This document shows positions 17,086 to 29,800 of a stretch of 64,000 bases of DNA, piece after piece. The notes below the pieces were generated by a model. It did not search any database. It saw nothing but the letters and a program-made list of their open reading frames with translations, and was not told the origin of the DNA. The DNA is from Bacteroidia bacterium (GTDB lineage Bacteria; Bacteroidota; Bacteroidia; J057; JANWXU01), in assembly GCA_025057395.1 (NCBI GenBank), contig JANWXU010000006.1, positions 1 to 64,000 of the forward strand. The letters run 5' to 3'. Each line of letters begins with the position of its first letter. Positions within the stretch are counted from its first letter, which is position 1. The position numbers and the translations under genes are program-made.

Positions 17086-19647
17086 GTGAATGAAAATCAA
17101 ATAAGCATAAGTATTTTTTGTTTTATCATAGCGTTGGCAGTAGCTCCCTACCTTCAAGGTCAAACCCAACTTCAAGTTTTCGTATATAAAGGCTCTAAGC
17201 AGTCTCCCATTTCGCAAGCAGAAGTCACTATTCAAAATACGCCCTACAAGTGTACTACTAATGACTCAGGGTTTTGCACTATCGCCTTAAAAGCAGGCAA
17301 CTACAAAGTACGCGCAAGATTTGAAGAAGAAATAACAAAATATAAGACCATTCGCATAAAAAAAGATAGCATTGCCGTAATTTATTTTGATCTTTTAAAA
17401 GATGCTCTTCTGATAGATACATTGCAAATTATAGCTCCTAGCCCCAAAACTGAGCTTCAAGAAAAACCCTTTATGGAAACTATTCCTATTGAAACAGAGA
17501 AAATCAGAAAAATCACCTTTGTAAAGCACGACGAAAGCATTTTACAGCTCACCCCTGGAGTAGCAGGAAGTAGCGAATTTTCATCTCAATACCGTGTACG
17601 CGGAGGTAACTACGATGAAAATTTGGTTTATATAAATGGTGTAGAAATTTATCGTCCTTTTCTAGTTCGTAGCGGACAAATGGAGGGTCTAGGCCTAATT
17701 AATTTCAACCTAGCAAGCGACGTGTCTTTTAGTACGGGTGGCTTTATGGCACGCTATGGAGATAAACTTTCCTCTGTATTAGATGTAACTTACAGCAAAC
17801 CCACTACATGGAAAGGATCGTTAGAACTAGGATTACTTACCGCCAACCTTCACTTAGAAGGATATATTCCACATAAAAAAGACTCATTGTTGCCTAGCCC
17901 CTTCTCTTTTGTAGCAGGCTTACGAAGATTCTCCACTCGTTACTTACTCAGTACTCTTGACGCTCAAGGCCAATACCTGCCAGAATTTTGGGATGGACAA
18001 TTCCTCCTTCATTTTACTCCTCATTTCAAAAAACATAAACATATTCGAATTAGACAGCGGAAAGATGGAAAAATAGATACCCTATATGGCGTCAAAGACC
18101 CCTTACGTATATCAGTACTAGGAATTATTCAGCGTAATAATTTTCTCTTTCGTCCGCAATCGCGAGAAACTACTTTTGGAAGCTTTCAGGCTGGCTTACG
18201 ACTATTCATTGGCTTTGAGGGGGAAGAAGCAACAAAATACATTACCAGCCAAGGTGCCCTTATTTTTGAATGGATACCTAGCCTCCGATTTAAAACTAAA
18301 ACTATCATTAGTGCCGTAGCTAGCGAGGAAGCGGAGCTTTTTACCGTGGAGGGCGGTTATCGTATCTCAGATATTAGTACCAACTTTGGCAGTGACCAGT
18401 TTAATCAAGAAATTGGAGTCCGAGGAATAGGCTCAGAAATAAGACATGCCCGTAACTTTTTAGAAGTAAGAGCTCTTAGCTTATGGCACCAAAGTGAAAT
18501 AAAGCTGGGCAGAAATTTTTATAAATATATCTCCGATAAAAATAAACCTTTGCATACTCTCGAATGGGGAATACGAGTACAGTATGAATACATTGAAGAT
18601 CTACTTAAAGAATGGAACGCCTTGGATTCTGCCGATTACCTCTGGATGACTGAATCTATCAATGCCGCTAATAAAATGTATTCTCAGCGTGTTTCTGCCT
18701 ACCTACAAGAAAATTGGAAAATCAACCGTTCTTTTTTCATAGTAGGAGGTATTCGAGCTAATTATTGGTCTATTAATAAAGAATTTTTTATTACTCCTCG
18801 CTTACAAGTTGTTTATACGCCCATTCGTCAAGCCCTAGAGGGTGAAAAAAGAAAATATCAGTTTCGGGCAGCCCTAGGAGCTTACTTTCAACCTCCTTTT
18901 TACCGAGAATTACGTGATTTTCAGGGTAGAGTTTACACACATACGCTTTCTCAAAAATCTTATCATGCTATTCTTGGTTTTGATTATATTTTTCAACTTT
19001 TCAACCGTACTTTTAAAGTATTCACAGAAGTCTATTATAAGCATTTATTTGATATTCTCCCTTATCAAATTGATAATGTTCGAATTCGATATTTTCCTGA
19101 AGATAGTACAGGCTCTTTGCGCGGAGTAGGTTATGCTTATGGTTGGGATTTTCGCATTAATGGACAATTTATCAAAGACATCGATTCTTGGTTTAGCATT
19201 TCTCTATTGCGTACTCGGGAAAATGTTCCTAACGATGGTCAAGGATTTATCCGCCGCCCTACCGACCAACTGGTAATGTTTAATTTTTATTTTCAGGACG
19301 AAGTACCCAAAATACCAAGTATTAAGGCACACATGAATTTTATTTTTGCAAGCGGACTTCCTTTTGGTCCTCCGGCTTCTTACCAAGCAAGAACTCTATT
19401 GAATGCGCCGTATTATTTAAGGGTAGATTTAGGAGTAAGTAAAGAATTTATTTTCGAGAAAAAATTAAGGATTATCAAAAATTGGAAGATTTACTCCCTA
19501 TGGTTAGGACTAGAAGTATTCAATTTATTTGGAAGAGCCAATACTGTTTCTTTTCAATGGGTGCGCGATTTTGACCAAATTTTTTACGCCGTACCTAACT
19601 ATTTATCTGCACGCTTACTTAATTTGAGAATAATCGCACGATTTTAA
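17086..19647 (+). CDS. TonB-dependent outer-membrane receptor
   Basis: About 853 residues from a GTG at 17086, which gives a clean signal peptide (SIFCFIIALAVAPYLQGQ). An upstream TTG at 17047 would overlap rpe and add a polar tail, so GTG is preferred. Residues about 30-105 are a carboxypeptidase-regulatory-like beta-sandwich, followed by a plug domain (SILQLTPGVAG, YRVRGGNYDENLVYINGVE) and a 22-strand barrel with alternating aromatic strands ending in a terminal Phe (LRIIARF). It imports an unknown ligand. No SusD-like partner gene is adjacent, which argues against a classical Sus glycan system; a siderophore, peptide or vitamin is possible. Confidence 0.88.
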   Translation: MNENQISISIFCFIIALAVAPYLQGQTQLQVFVYKGSKQSPISQAEVTIQNTPYKCTTNDSGFCTIALKAGNYKVRARFEEEITKYKTIRIKKDSIAVIYFDLLKDALLIDTLQIIAPSPKTELQEKPFMETIPIETEKIRKITFVKHDESILQLTPGVAGSSEFSSQYRVRGGNYDENLVYINGVEIYRPFLVRSGQMEGLGLINFNLASDVSFSTGGFMARYGDKLSSVLDVTYSKPTTWKGSLELGLLTANLHLEGYIPHKKDSLLPSPFSFVAGLRRFSTRYLLSTLDAQGQYLPEFWDGQFLLHFTPHFKKHKHIRIRQRKDGKIDTLYGVKDPLRISVLGIIQRNNFLFRPQSRETTFGSFQAGLRLFIGFEGEEATKYITSQGALIFEWIPSLRFKTKTIISAVASEEAELFTVEGGYRISDISTNFGSDQFNQEIGVRGIGSEIRHARNFLEVRALSLWHQSEIKLGRNFYKYISDKNKPLHTLEWGIRVQYEYIEDLLKEWNALDSADYLWMTESINAANKMYSQRVSAYLQENWKINRSFFIVGGIRANYWSINKEFFITPRLQVVYTPIRQALEGEKRKYQFRAALGAYFQPPFYRELRDFQGRVYTHTLSQKSYHAILGFDYIFQLFNRTFKVFTEVYYKHLFDILPYQIDNVRIRYFPEDSTGSLRGVGYAYGWDFRINGQFIKDIDSWFSISLLRTRENVPNDGQGFIRRPTDQLVMFNFYFQDEVPKIPSIKAHMNFIFASGLPFGPPASYQARTLLNAPYYLRVDLGVSKEFIFEKKLRIIKNWKIYSLWLGLEVFNLFGRANTVSFQWVRDFDQIFYAVPNYLSARLLNLRIIARF

Positions 19648-19686
19648 TTATTTTAACGTAATTAATTGTAGCTTTCATAAATACGT

Positions 19687-20751
19687 ATGGCCCTAAAATT
19701 TTATCCTTTAGAAGTCAAAGAAATTATACACGAAACAGACGAAGCCTATACTATAAAATTCGATAAGCCTAATTTAGAGGTCTTTCAATACTTGCCTGGG
19801 CAATACATTACTGTAAAAGTTGAAATTGGGGGCGAAAAACTTAAAAGAGCATTCTCCTTATCCAGTTCTCCCTATACTGATAACTTCTTATCTATTACTA
19901 TCAAGGCAATTCCGGGTGGCAAAGTATCGAATTATCTACAAAAATACCTCCAAGTAGGAGATACTTTAGAAGTTTATCCCCCCTTAGGAAACTTTACTGT
20001 AAAACCCGCAGCTTGCAATGGCAAACATTATCTTTTAATAGGCGGAGGCAGTGGTATTACGCCCCTAATGTCTATTCTTAAAAGCGTTTTAGAAGTAGAA
20101 CCTGGTAGTAGAGTTACCTTATTATACGGTAACCGAGATGAAAAATCAATTATATTTAAACAAGCTCTGGAAAATATCGCAGAACACAATGACCGCCTTG
20201 AGCTTATTCATGTCCTTTCGCAACCCTCTGAACGCTGGACAGGTTTAAAAGGACGTATCGAGGGAGAACTTCTCTTAAATATTATACAAGACGTACAAAG
20301 AAAAGCCCAAAAACCTATTGAATATTATCTCTGCGGTCCAGCAGGAATGATGGCAACCGTGGAATCAACATTAAAAAAATTAGGAGTTGACGAAAAAAAT
20401 ATTCATAAAGAACATTACTCTGCTCTTCCAGCTATTGAAGAAGAAAAACAAGAAGAAGAAGTATCCTACGAAATTATTACCCGAGACGTAAAAGTAATTT
20501 TGGAAGGAAAAACTTACACCGTTACAGTTCCTGCTGGTGAATCTATACTAGATGCCGCAATTGCTCAAGACTTGGACCCCCCCTATGCCTGCCAAGAGGG
20601 AGTTTGTTCCACTTGCCGTGCCAAATTACATAGTGGTCTAGTACAAATGCAAGCAAGAGACGGCCTCTCGGACGAAGAGCTACAGGCTAATTACATTCTT
20701 ACTTGTCAATCTTACCCCCTAACAGATGACGTAGTAATAGAGTTTGCATAA
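19687..20751 (+). CDS. FAD/NAD(P)H oxidoreductase with C-terminal 2Fe-2S ferredoxin domain
   Basis: A 354-residue three-domain electron-transfer protein: an FAD-binding barrel (PGQYITVKV, RAFSLSSSP; about 1-105), an NAD(P)-binding domain (GGGSGITPLMSI about 118, YYLCGPAGMM about 220) and a plant-type ferredoxin domain (about 265-354) with the cluster motif YACQEGVCSTCRAKL and a distal LTCQSYP cysteine. The order matches PaaE / HmpX-type reductases that feed electrons to a mono- or multicomponent oxygenase. No paa genes are nearby, so its partner is unknown. It is the last gene before a strong convergent terminator. Confidence 0.9.
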   Translation: MALKFYPLEVKEIIHETDEAYTIKFDKPNLEVFQYLPGQYITVKVEIGGEKLKRAFSLSSSPYTDNFLSITIKAIPGGKVSNYLQKYLQVGDTLEVYPPLGNFTVKPAACNGKHYLLIGGGSGITPLMSILKSVLEVEPGSRVTLLYGNRDEKSIIFKQALENIAEHNDRLELIHVLSQPSERWTGLKGRIEGELLLNIIQDVQRKAQKPIEYYLCGPAGMMATVESTLKKLGVDEKNIHKEHYSALPAIEEEKQEEEVSYEIITRDVKVILEGKTYTVTVPAGESILDAAIAQDLDPPYACQEGVCSTCRAKLHSGLVQMQARDGLSDEELQANYILTCQSYPLTDDVVIEFA

Positions 20752-20805
20752 ATTGCTTCAGTCACAATACCCGTATTTATCTTCTCAAGTCAATTGAACA
20801 AAATA

Positions 20806-20850
20806 ATAAATCCTACTTTCTCTTATGAAAACAGAGAAAGTAGGATTTAT
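20806..20850. terminator. Strong bidirectional terminator
   Basis: A perfect 17-bp inverted repeat, ATAAATCCTACTTTCTC (20806-20822) with its complement at 20834-20850, and an 11-base loop. It separates the reductase gene (+) from the convergent giant gene (-, stop at 20862) and is the strongest hairpin noticed in the window. Confidence 0.85.
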
Positions 20851-20861
20851 GCTAAAATCTA

Positions 20862-23800
20862 CTACTCTATAATTACCTTAGCTCGAATTGCATCCTCTTC
20901 TGATTCTAAGCTAAGGAGATAAATTCCTTTAGCAAGATGTGAAACATCAACTAAAGTTTCTACATTTTCTATCAATACCTCTTTCTGTAAAAGAAGTCTA
21001 CCCTGCATATCCCAGAGCTTAAGCTTTGTACTCTTGGGTCCATTGCCTTGAAAACGAATATAGACTAAGCCTGCGCTAGGATTAGGATAGAGTATAAAAT
21101 CAACACCAGAAGAAGTTTCTTCCCTAGCTACTCTTTGTACAAAATTTACTACACTACTCCATTGCCCTAATGTACCTTGCCGAATAGAGCAAGTCGTGCA
21201 GTTGGCACGTACCCTTACCCCGTAAATGCCATTAGGTAAGAGACCCGTAAGTTGTATTCCTTGCTGGGGATGAGGTATAAGTACCTCTTGCCATCTTTCA
21301 GTTGGTTCATTGAGCAAGCCATATGAAAGTACGTAGCAAACTATACCCGGACTTAACCCTTGAAAATTTACACTAGCCTCGCTTGCACTACGCACAGTTA
21401 CTTGTAAATTTCCAGCAATGCAACTCCGCTCATTATTATTGCTAGCTGCTGTAGTAAATATTGCTGCTTCTCCAAAATTAGCGGCTCCATAAAAGCATAT
21501 GGGCGCTACACTTACTTCATAGGTTGTAGCAGCTGACAAATTAGTAAGCACTAAATTCGTAGTAGTTACCTCTAGGTGAGTATAATTTTCTTGGCCAATA
21601 GCACGATATCGCACCCTATATCTTGAGGTTCCTGCTACTACTGGCCAACTAATTTGAGCGCGGCTTGCCTCAATGGATGTAATAGTAACTAAAGGCATAG
21701 TCCAACCCTCAGGCACTATTATTACTTCAGAACTGCTGCATCCATTATCAATATCTATAACATTTAAGAAATAAGACCCTGGTGCTAAGCCACTAAAATT
21801 ACCATGGTTTTGTTGAATAGTTCCTAAGCGGTAAAGATAGCTACCACTTCCTCCTCTCACCTGAACATTTACCTGCCCCCCTCCATCACACAAGGCTGCT
21901 CGAACTTGGGTAGTAAGTACCAAATTACTACCCACACGTAAGGCAATTGGTATACGTCGCCCTTCGCAAAGCCCATTAGCGCCACTCACATAGTAAGTGG
22001 TGGTAGTAGATAGAAAAGGCGTCTCTAAACGAGGCTCTCTACTATCTGCAAGGGGCTCTCCTCCAACAGGCTGGCTATAAAGGCGATAGCTCTTAGCATT
22101 ACCATTGATAGTGATAGTAAACACGCCTGGGCTGCAGCGCGGGGCAGCTGTAGCTGCTAAAGGTTCAACTTCTGGCTCAATTTCTACAGTTACAGGTGCT
22201 CGCATCGATTCACAACCATTCACCACCCAAGCAGCAAAGTAATTTTGAGTTTGATTCACAAACGGTATCTCAATCGAAAAAGGAGAACCCGTTTCTCCTA
22301 CCCAATTACCCTGACCATCATAAAGACGCAAAAGAAAAGAATTATTATTACCCTCCGGAGAAGGAGCGCTAATAGTTACTACTCCAGCTCCACAACGAGT
22401 AATATTCCTTAGCTGGGGCGGGGTCAGCTGAGTAAACACCCTAATAGGTAAATTTATTCTTGGAGACTCACATCCTTGCTTCCAGCTGCTTACACTAAAG
22501 CTGGTATTACCCCCTACATTCACCCTAGCGGCATAAGGTGGATTACTAGACCTTGCCACTTCTTGGCCCTGAGCATCATAATAGCGTACCTCATCTACCA
22601 TACCCGCTACACTTGCTGTCAGCGTAACTATACCCGTGCTACAGACAGTTATGGGTTCAACAATAGGGGCAGAAGGAACCAAATTCACTACTACACGTAT
22701 AGCTCGTGCTTCACTCAAACAATTACCATTTCTAGCTCGAATATAATATGTTGCACTAGTACTTATTCTTCCCCCCTCTAGGGTATAAGGAGGAATTGTA
22801 GCAACATCAACTAATTGATTATTACTATCATAAAGCAATATTTCATTTCCTATGGGTGTGCCCATTGTTGCAGTAAAACGAACCAAGCCGCCACCACAAA
22901 AATTTAAATTCTCCGCAAAAGGAGTAGCAGGCAAAACTCCTATTTGGGCAACTGCAATTGCTCTAGGACTTTCGCAGCTACCCTCTACCGAACTAACATA
23001 AAAACTAGTAGTAGTAGTCAAATTAAAAGTAAAATTAACCACACCACTCGCACTACTAGCAACTACATCACCGCCTTGCAGAGAATTATATACTCGAATA
23101 CTTTCTCCCCCCAAAGTTTGTACAGTTAAAGATACTAATCCAGCACCGCAACGACTGACACTTTCTACTCTAGGTAGCGGCGGAATAGGCAGAATAGAAA
23201 TTACTACTGGCCTTCGTTCACTTTCACAGTTAGCAGTAAAACCTGATAAATAATAAGTTGTAGTACGGTTCAAAATACCTGTTACTAATTGCACATTCAC
23301 ACTACCTGGTGCTACTACCTGAGCAAATCCGCCACTAGAACTTTCATAAAGACGAATTTCCTCTGCTCCTTGGCTACTTACCGTAAGTGTAACCGCACCA
23401 CTACCACAACGACTTACATTATTCACTTCTACTTGTGAAGGCAACGATAATATATTTACACTAACCATCTGTCGGCTACTTCTACAATTTCCATTTACGC
23501 TGCTTACATAGTATAAAGTACTGCTGCTTACAAAGGGTATACTTAATACACCCCTATTTCCTACTATTACTCCTATTAGTTGCCCGCCACTAGGGGTATT
23601 ATAAACCTCTATTCTTTCAGCATTGGTACTCGAGCTAATGCTTAAGCTTACACTTCCCGCTCCACAACGACTAACCGGAGAAACAATTGGTAAAGAAGGA
23701 ATTTCCGTAACATTTACCCTCACGGCTACTCTTGGACTTTCACAAATGCCGCTTACAGAGGCTAAATAAAAAGTAGTAGTACTATTTAGTACTGGAGTGT

Positions 23801-26800
23801 TAATAAATACAATCCTACCCCTACCGCTCGTCAATTCTACTCCTCCTGCTTCTTGGCTGTAAAGGCGAACCTCACTACCACTTTCATTATATACAGTAAG
23901 TGTTACACTACCCACACCACATCGATTAGCATTTTCGGCTATGGGCAACATAGGAACAGACTCGATTTCTACCACTGCCGGAATGCGTTCTCCTATACAC
24001 CCCGTTTGCGAAGAAAAGGGTTCTAGATAATAAGTTTGAGTTTGGAGAGTAAAAGGTGTTGTTAATTCATAGGGAAAAATATTATCGCTCCATAAGGTTT
24101 CTCCTCCTGTGGGTAAAGCATATAGCCTTACAGCATCCCCTAGGCCTGTACTCAAAAAAGCTGTAAAAGTTACGCTACCAGCTCCACATCGAACAATGCG
24201 ACTTACAGGAGCTAAAGCCGGTACAGCATGAATTTGTGCCACAGCAGCTGTACGAGCCGAGCGGCATCCAGTTCTTTTATCTTCTGCCTCAAAATACCAG
24301 GTTGTATTGGTAGTTAACAGTGGAGTTTGCAATTCATAAGGGGGTGCATCATCAAAAGCGTCTGCCGTGGTGCCCGTAGCTAAAGAATAAGCGCGCATCA
24401 CATACTCACTAGTACCTACGGCTATTACTGTAAAACTTATTCTCCCTATTCCGCATCGACTAGAATTATTTACTACAGGCGGCGGAGGTAAAGATAAAGC
24501 CGAAACATTTACCGCTACCCGCTCACTTTCACACCCTGAGCTTCTGTTTCGAAAAGCTATATAGTAAATAACACCTTCTGTAGTAATCGACGGAATAGTT
24601 AACTGCGCAGGATTACCTAAGCTTTCTGCAAGCGCCTGACCACCCCTACTTGTACTATAAAGTAAAACCTGATTTCCCTGAAAATTACTTATTGTCAAAG
24701 TAATACTACCCTGCCCGCACCGCCTAAAACTAGTACTTTCAAGTATAGGTTGGGGCGGAATTCTTTCTATATTTGCTGTAGCAGCAATTCTACTACTTGT
24801 ACAACCTGTCTTAGCATCATAACTTTCTAAATAAAAAGTTTGATCACTGGTAACATTTACTTTAAGCTCATAAGGAAAAGATTCGTCTTCGGCTAATAAA
24901 TTATCACCAATAGGTTGGGCAAATAAACGAATGCTTGTTCCTAAGGGAAAAGACATATGGGCAGTAAAAGTTACTTCTCCTACACCACAACGCCGAATAT
25001 CATTCACCCGAGGTAGCCCAGGAATAGAATGAATTACTACTTCTATATTTGTACTATTACTCTCACAATTTTGAAGTACACTTCGAAGAGAATACGTGGC
25101 CGTAGTTTCTAAAGAGGGAGTTTCTAAAATAAAAGGACTAGAACTAGCTTCAGCTATAAAGTTACCATTCCTATCATAAAGCCGAACGCCATGTACATTT
25201 TCCACTACATTAGCTGTGATATGTACCTTTCCTGCTCCGCACCGACTTAAATTTGCTACAGCAGTAGGAGGTGAAGGAAGCCTTCGTATTTCCGCCTTAG
25301 CTTCTATGCGTTCACTTTCACAGCCTGTAGTTTGGTCTTGGATGCTCACATAGTAAGTGGTAGTTGTATTAAAATATAAAGGCACTACAAAAGGAAAGTT
25401 ACTTTCTTGCGCAATAACTTCTCCACCGCTTGGAGCGTTATAAATACGTACAGTTTGTCCTGTTGCTACACCCCGTACCGTGAAACTTATATTTCCTGGG
25501 CCGCATCTAAACACAGGATCAACCTGGGGCAAAGCAGGAATTTCATGCACAGTGGCTTGTACAAAAATACGAGAACTCTCACAACCACTATTAGCAGCAA
25601 CACTGCTAATACCAAAAGTTTGATTTCTGGTAATGATAGGAGTTGTTAATTCAAATGGTGCACGAAAAGTACTACTTATCCAATTTCCATTTTCGTCATA
25701 TAGTCTTACTTCTCTTACAGGTACTTGCCCAGCAGATACACTAAAAGTTACAGCTCCAGCTCCACAACGCTGTACCGAATTTACCAAAGGCTGCGCCGGA
25801 ATCGCAAGTATTTGCACTGGCACAGCTACTCGAGCACTACTGCAACCAGTTGCTACATTGTAGCTTTGTACAAAAAAGGTTGTAGTAGAACTTATGCTAG
25901 GAGTTACTAGCTCGTAAGGCCAACTATCGTCCTTAGCTAGTGGATTACCCCCTTGCCCTGTAGCGTAGAGAAGTACACCACTAGTACCCCCACCTACAGC
26001 ATGCACGCTTAAAGTTACACTTCCTTCCCCACATCGACTTGCCCCCAAAGCATTAGGGCGCGGCAAAGGCGGATTTACAATAGCTATTGCTACTACACGC
26101 GCACTACTACAGCCCGTAATACTATTGACTACCTGAACATAGTAAGAAGTAGTTTGTAAAACACTAGGAGTTGTAAGGCGAAAAGGTGGCGTGCTAGCAG
26201 AAGCTAGTAAAACTCCTCCTACAGAAGTAGAATATAATTGAACCTCCGTGCCTTCAATTTCTCCCATTTGTATACTAAAGGTAACAGGCCCACTTTCGCA
26301 GCGGCTAACACTACTCACTAATGGAGCACTAGGAATAGGATGAATATTTATAACAACAGGTACCCTTACACTTTCGCAACCGTTTATATCTCGACTTGCC
26401 AAGTAGTAAGTGGTACTTTGGTTCAAACTGGGCGTAACCAGATGATAGGGTGCTTGATCACTTTGCGCTATGATACTTCCACCCACCATAGCATTATAAA
26501 GTAAAATTTCTCTTCCCGCTGGCGTACCCATTTGAACTGTAATAGTTACACTTCCAGAGCCACAGCGCCCTATTTCACCAGCTGCAATTGGAATCCCTGG
26601 TAGAACCTGAGAAGGGTTTACTATGGCACTTACAGGGATGCGATGGCTGCTACAACCCGTTACAATATCATGACTTTCTAAATAAAATACTGTTGTGGTA
26701 CTTACTTGCGGAGAAGCTAAAATATAGGGTGCAACGCTACTACTTGCAATTGGAAATCCACCACTAGGAATAGTATATAGGCGTATTTCACTACCTGCAG

Positions 26801-29800
26801 GATTCCCCATGCGAACTGTAAAATTTACAGTACCACTATTACCGCAGACCCCACGATTCGAACTTATGGGTGCACCAGGTATAGCAAAAACTTTAACTTC
26901 CACCTCTACTCTGGGACTTTCACACTTCGAATTTGCATGATAAGCACTTATAAAATAACGAGTTGTAGTATTCAAAAAGCCTGTTCGAAATTCATATGGA
27001 GGAGTAAGAATTGCTAAAGGAATTTCTTCTGTTCGATTAGGGTATATACGCATCTCTGTGCCACTAGGCACCCCCATAGAACCTGTTAAAGTAACTACTC
27101 CTGGACCGCACCGACTAGCAGAACTCATAAAGGGTATACCAGGCGCAGCTACCACTTGGGCTATCACTTGCCGACGTGGACCTTCACAACCTGTTAAACT
27201 ACTAAATTGAGATATATAAAAGGTAGTAGTTCTTTCTAGCAAAGGGGTCTGCAATACTCCCTCACTACCAGCAATTACTTGGATAGGTAAATCACCAGCA
27301 GATTGCGTATAAAGTCGTAGCTCTGTACCTTGAGGAGCTAAAGCCTGAGCTGTAAAAGCAATAACACCGCGACCACAACGAGCTACATTATTACTTTCCA
27401 CTTCTCCGGGTGGAGTAGTATGAATAGTGACTACTACTGGTACACGAATACTTTGACAGTTATTTTCACTAGCTCTGCTACTCAAATAAAAAGTAGTAGT
27501 AGTTTGCACAAAAGCAAGATTTAGCACAAAAGGAGGTGTAAAACTTTGAATAATAGGAACTTCCTCCTCGGGTGAAGTATAAAGTGCTACGCTATTGCCG
27601 CTTTGGGGGGTCATTTGCGGGCTAATCGATACCCCCCCTGCTCCACAGCGCCCTACTGCACTCACCACTGGAGCTGTAGGAGATAAAAGAATAGTAGCCT
27701 CCAAAGGTACTTTAGGCCCTAGGCAACCTGTTTGTATACTAAATCCTGCAAAATAAAATGTTCGTGTTTGGTTTAATACTGGCGTTGTTAGTTGCGCTGT
27801 ACTTCCAGAGCCTACCACTATTGGTGAAAAACTAGCCTGATCTTCAAACATTTGTATTTCGGTACTCCCTGGAGCTATTATACTGAAGGTTACCACCCCA
27901 CTGCCGCAACGCCTTACTGAACTGCCTAGTACTGCTGAGGGAGCCTCTAAAATGTTTACTAATACAGGTACACGCTGCGAAGTACACCCTGTCCCCTGCT
28001 GAAAACTTTCTATATAAAAAAGCTGACTTTGCTGAACATTTTCCAAAGTGAACAAAGCTGGATTTTGACTAGTTTGGGCAATAGGCACTCCTCCTGTAAG
28101 TAAAGTATATAAACGTACACCAGAAACCTCCGGAGTATACAAAGCAGTTATAGTAACGCTTCCTGGACCGCAACGACTAATATCATTACTTTGCGGAAGT
28201 GCCAGTGGCGGCAATACGGTCAAAGCAACAGGAGTTCTACTGCTTTCACAATTATTATTATCAAATAGAGCTACATAATAAGTACTGCTAGTACTAATAG
28301 CTAGTGTGAATATATAAGGACTAAAAGTACGACTTTGTAAAGGAAGACCGCCACTAGGCTCACTATAAAGGCGAACTTCGCCTCCAGTTGTTACACCGGT
28401 AACACTAATTTCCACTAAACCTGCACCGCACCTTTGAATAGGCAGAGCATTTACACTATGGGGCAATTCTCGAACTTCTACTAGCACAGGCACACGGCCA
28501 CTAGAGCAATTGCCTGATAAGTCATAACTTTCTATAAAAAGGGTAGTACTGGTACTTAAGCCAGTACTTAGCAAATAAGGAGCCTCATTGCGACTATCTA
28601 GCATTTGCCCCCCTTCTGCCGCGCTCCAAAGTCTTACTCCTAAGCCCGAGCCGCTTACTTGCACTGTTAAAGTAACCACACCACTTCCACATCGAACTAT
28701 ATTTTGTGAAATTGGAGGCACGGGTATAGGATGAACTTTTGCTACAATAGGCTGCCTTCCACTACTACAGCTTGTGGCCGTATTTTGTAATTCTACAAAA
28801 AAAGTAGTAGTAGTAGAAACATCCGCAGTCAAGACATAAGGCGAAGTATTACGCACAACCAAAGGCGAGCCGCCACTTGCTTGAGTATATAAATAAGCCA
28901 CGTCTCCTTGTTGAGCATTATGAATAGTAAAACTAACTTCCCCTGCTCCACAGCGGCGTACTTCTGAGCCACCTATATTAATAGTTGCTGCCTGACTTAC
29001 AAAAGCTCTTACTGGCAAGCGAGGAGAAGTACACCCATTAGCAGGTTCAATATTTTCTATATAAAAAGTTTGAGTTTGAGTAAGGAGTGGCGTTATAAGG
29101 GTATAAGGCGCAGTATCATCTAATGCAATAGGCTGTCCTCCTGTAGCCTCTGTATATAAACGAACCTGACTCCCCGAAGGATTCCCCAAAGCTACTGTGA
29201 ATGTTACAGCACCTGTGCCACACCGAGTAACATCAACGCTGCTTACTTGCCCTAAGCTGCTACTAAGAGTAACAGTAGCCAAAACACGGCTGCTTTCACA
29301 AGTAGTTTGAGTATTACGTTGGCTAAAGTAGTAATTAGCACTTTGAATAGCCGAAACTCTTATTTCAAAAGGCGCAGAAGTAATACTTACTAAATTTCCT
29401 CCCTGCGGCGCATCGTACATAAGGACTTCATTTTCAGTTACTCCTGTTACTGTAAAAGTAACTACTCCCGGACCGCAACGGCTTACATTTTGCACCGTTA
29501 CATTAGGTAAGTTTTGCAAAAACACCCTTGCTACTACTTCTATAGCATTACTTCGGCAGAAAGAATCTTCACTTACTATATAATAAGTAGTATGAGTGGT
29601 TAAAGAAGAAGTAGTAAGCTCAAAAGGAAATAGGCTATCGCTAGCTACAGCAATAGGAGCATTGAGCGAGCTATACATTCGATAAAGTTGCTTACTAGTA
29701 AAATTATCAATTACTGTAAACGTAACAGAGCCGCTTCCACATCGAGTTACTACGCTTTCTTGCAAAATAGGAGGAGTAGGCAAATTACGGTAGATAATTT

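Noticed and set aside
18914-19129. 71-residue hydrophobic frame inside the TonB-receptor gene
   Set aside because: Out-of-frame reading of barrel strands; the hydrophobicity is a by-product of T-rich codons.
25633-25910. Plus-strand frames inside the giant gene (also near 22476, 29688, 29937 and 30562)
   Set aside because: They mirror the repeated Ser/Thr/Gly codons of the opposite strand and have no independent start or domain evidence.
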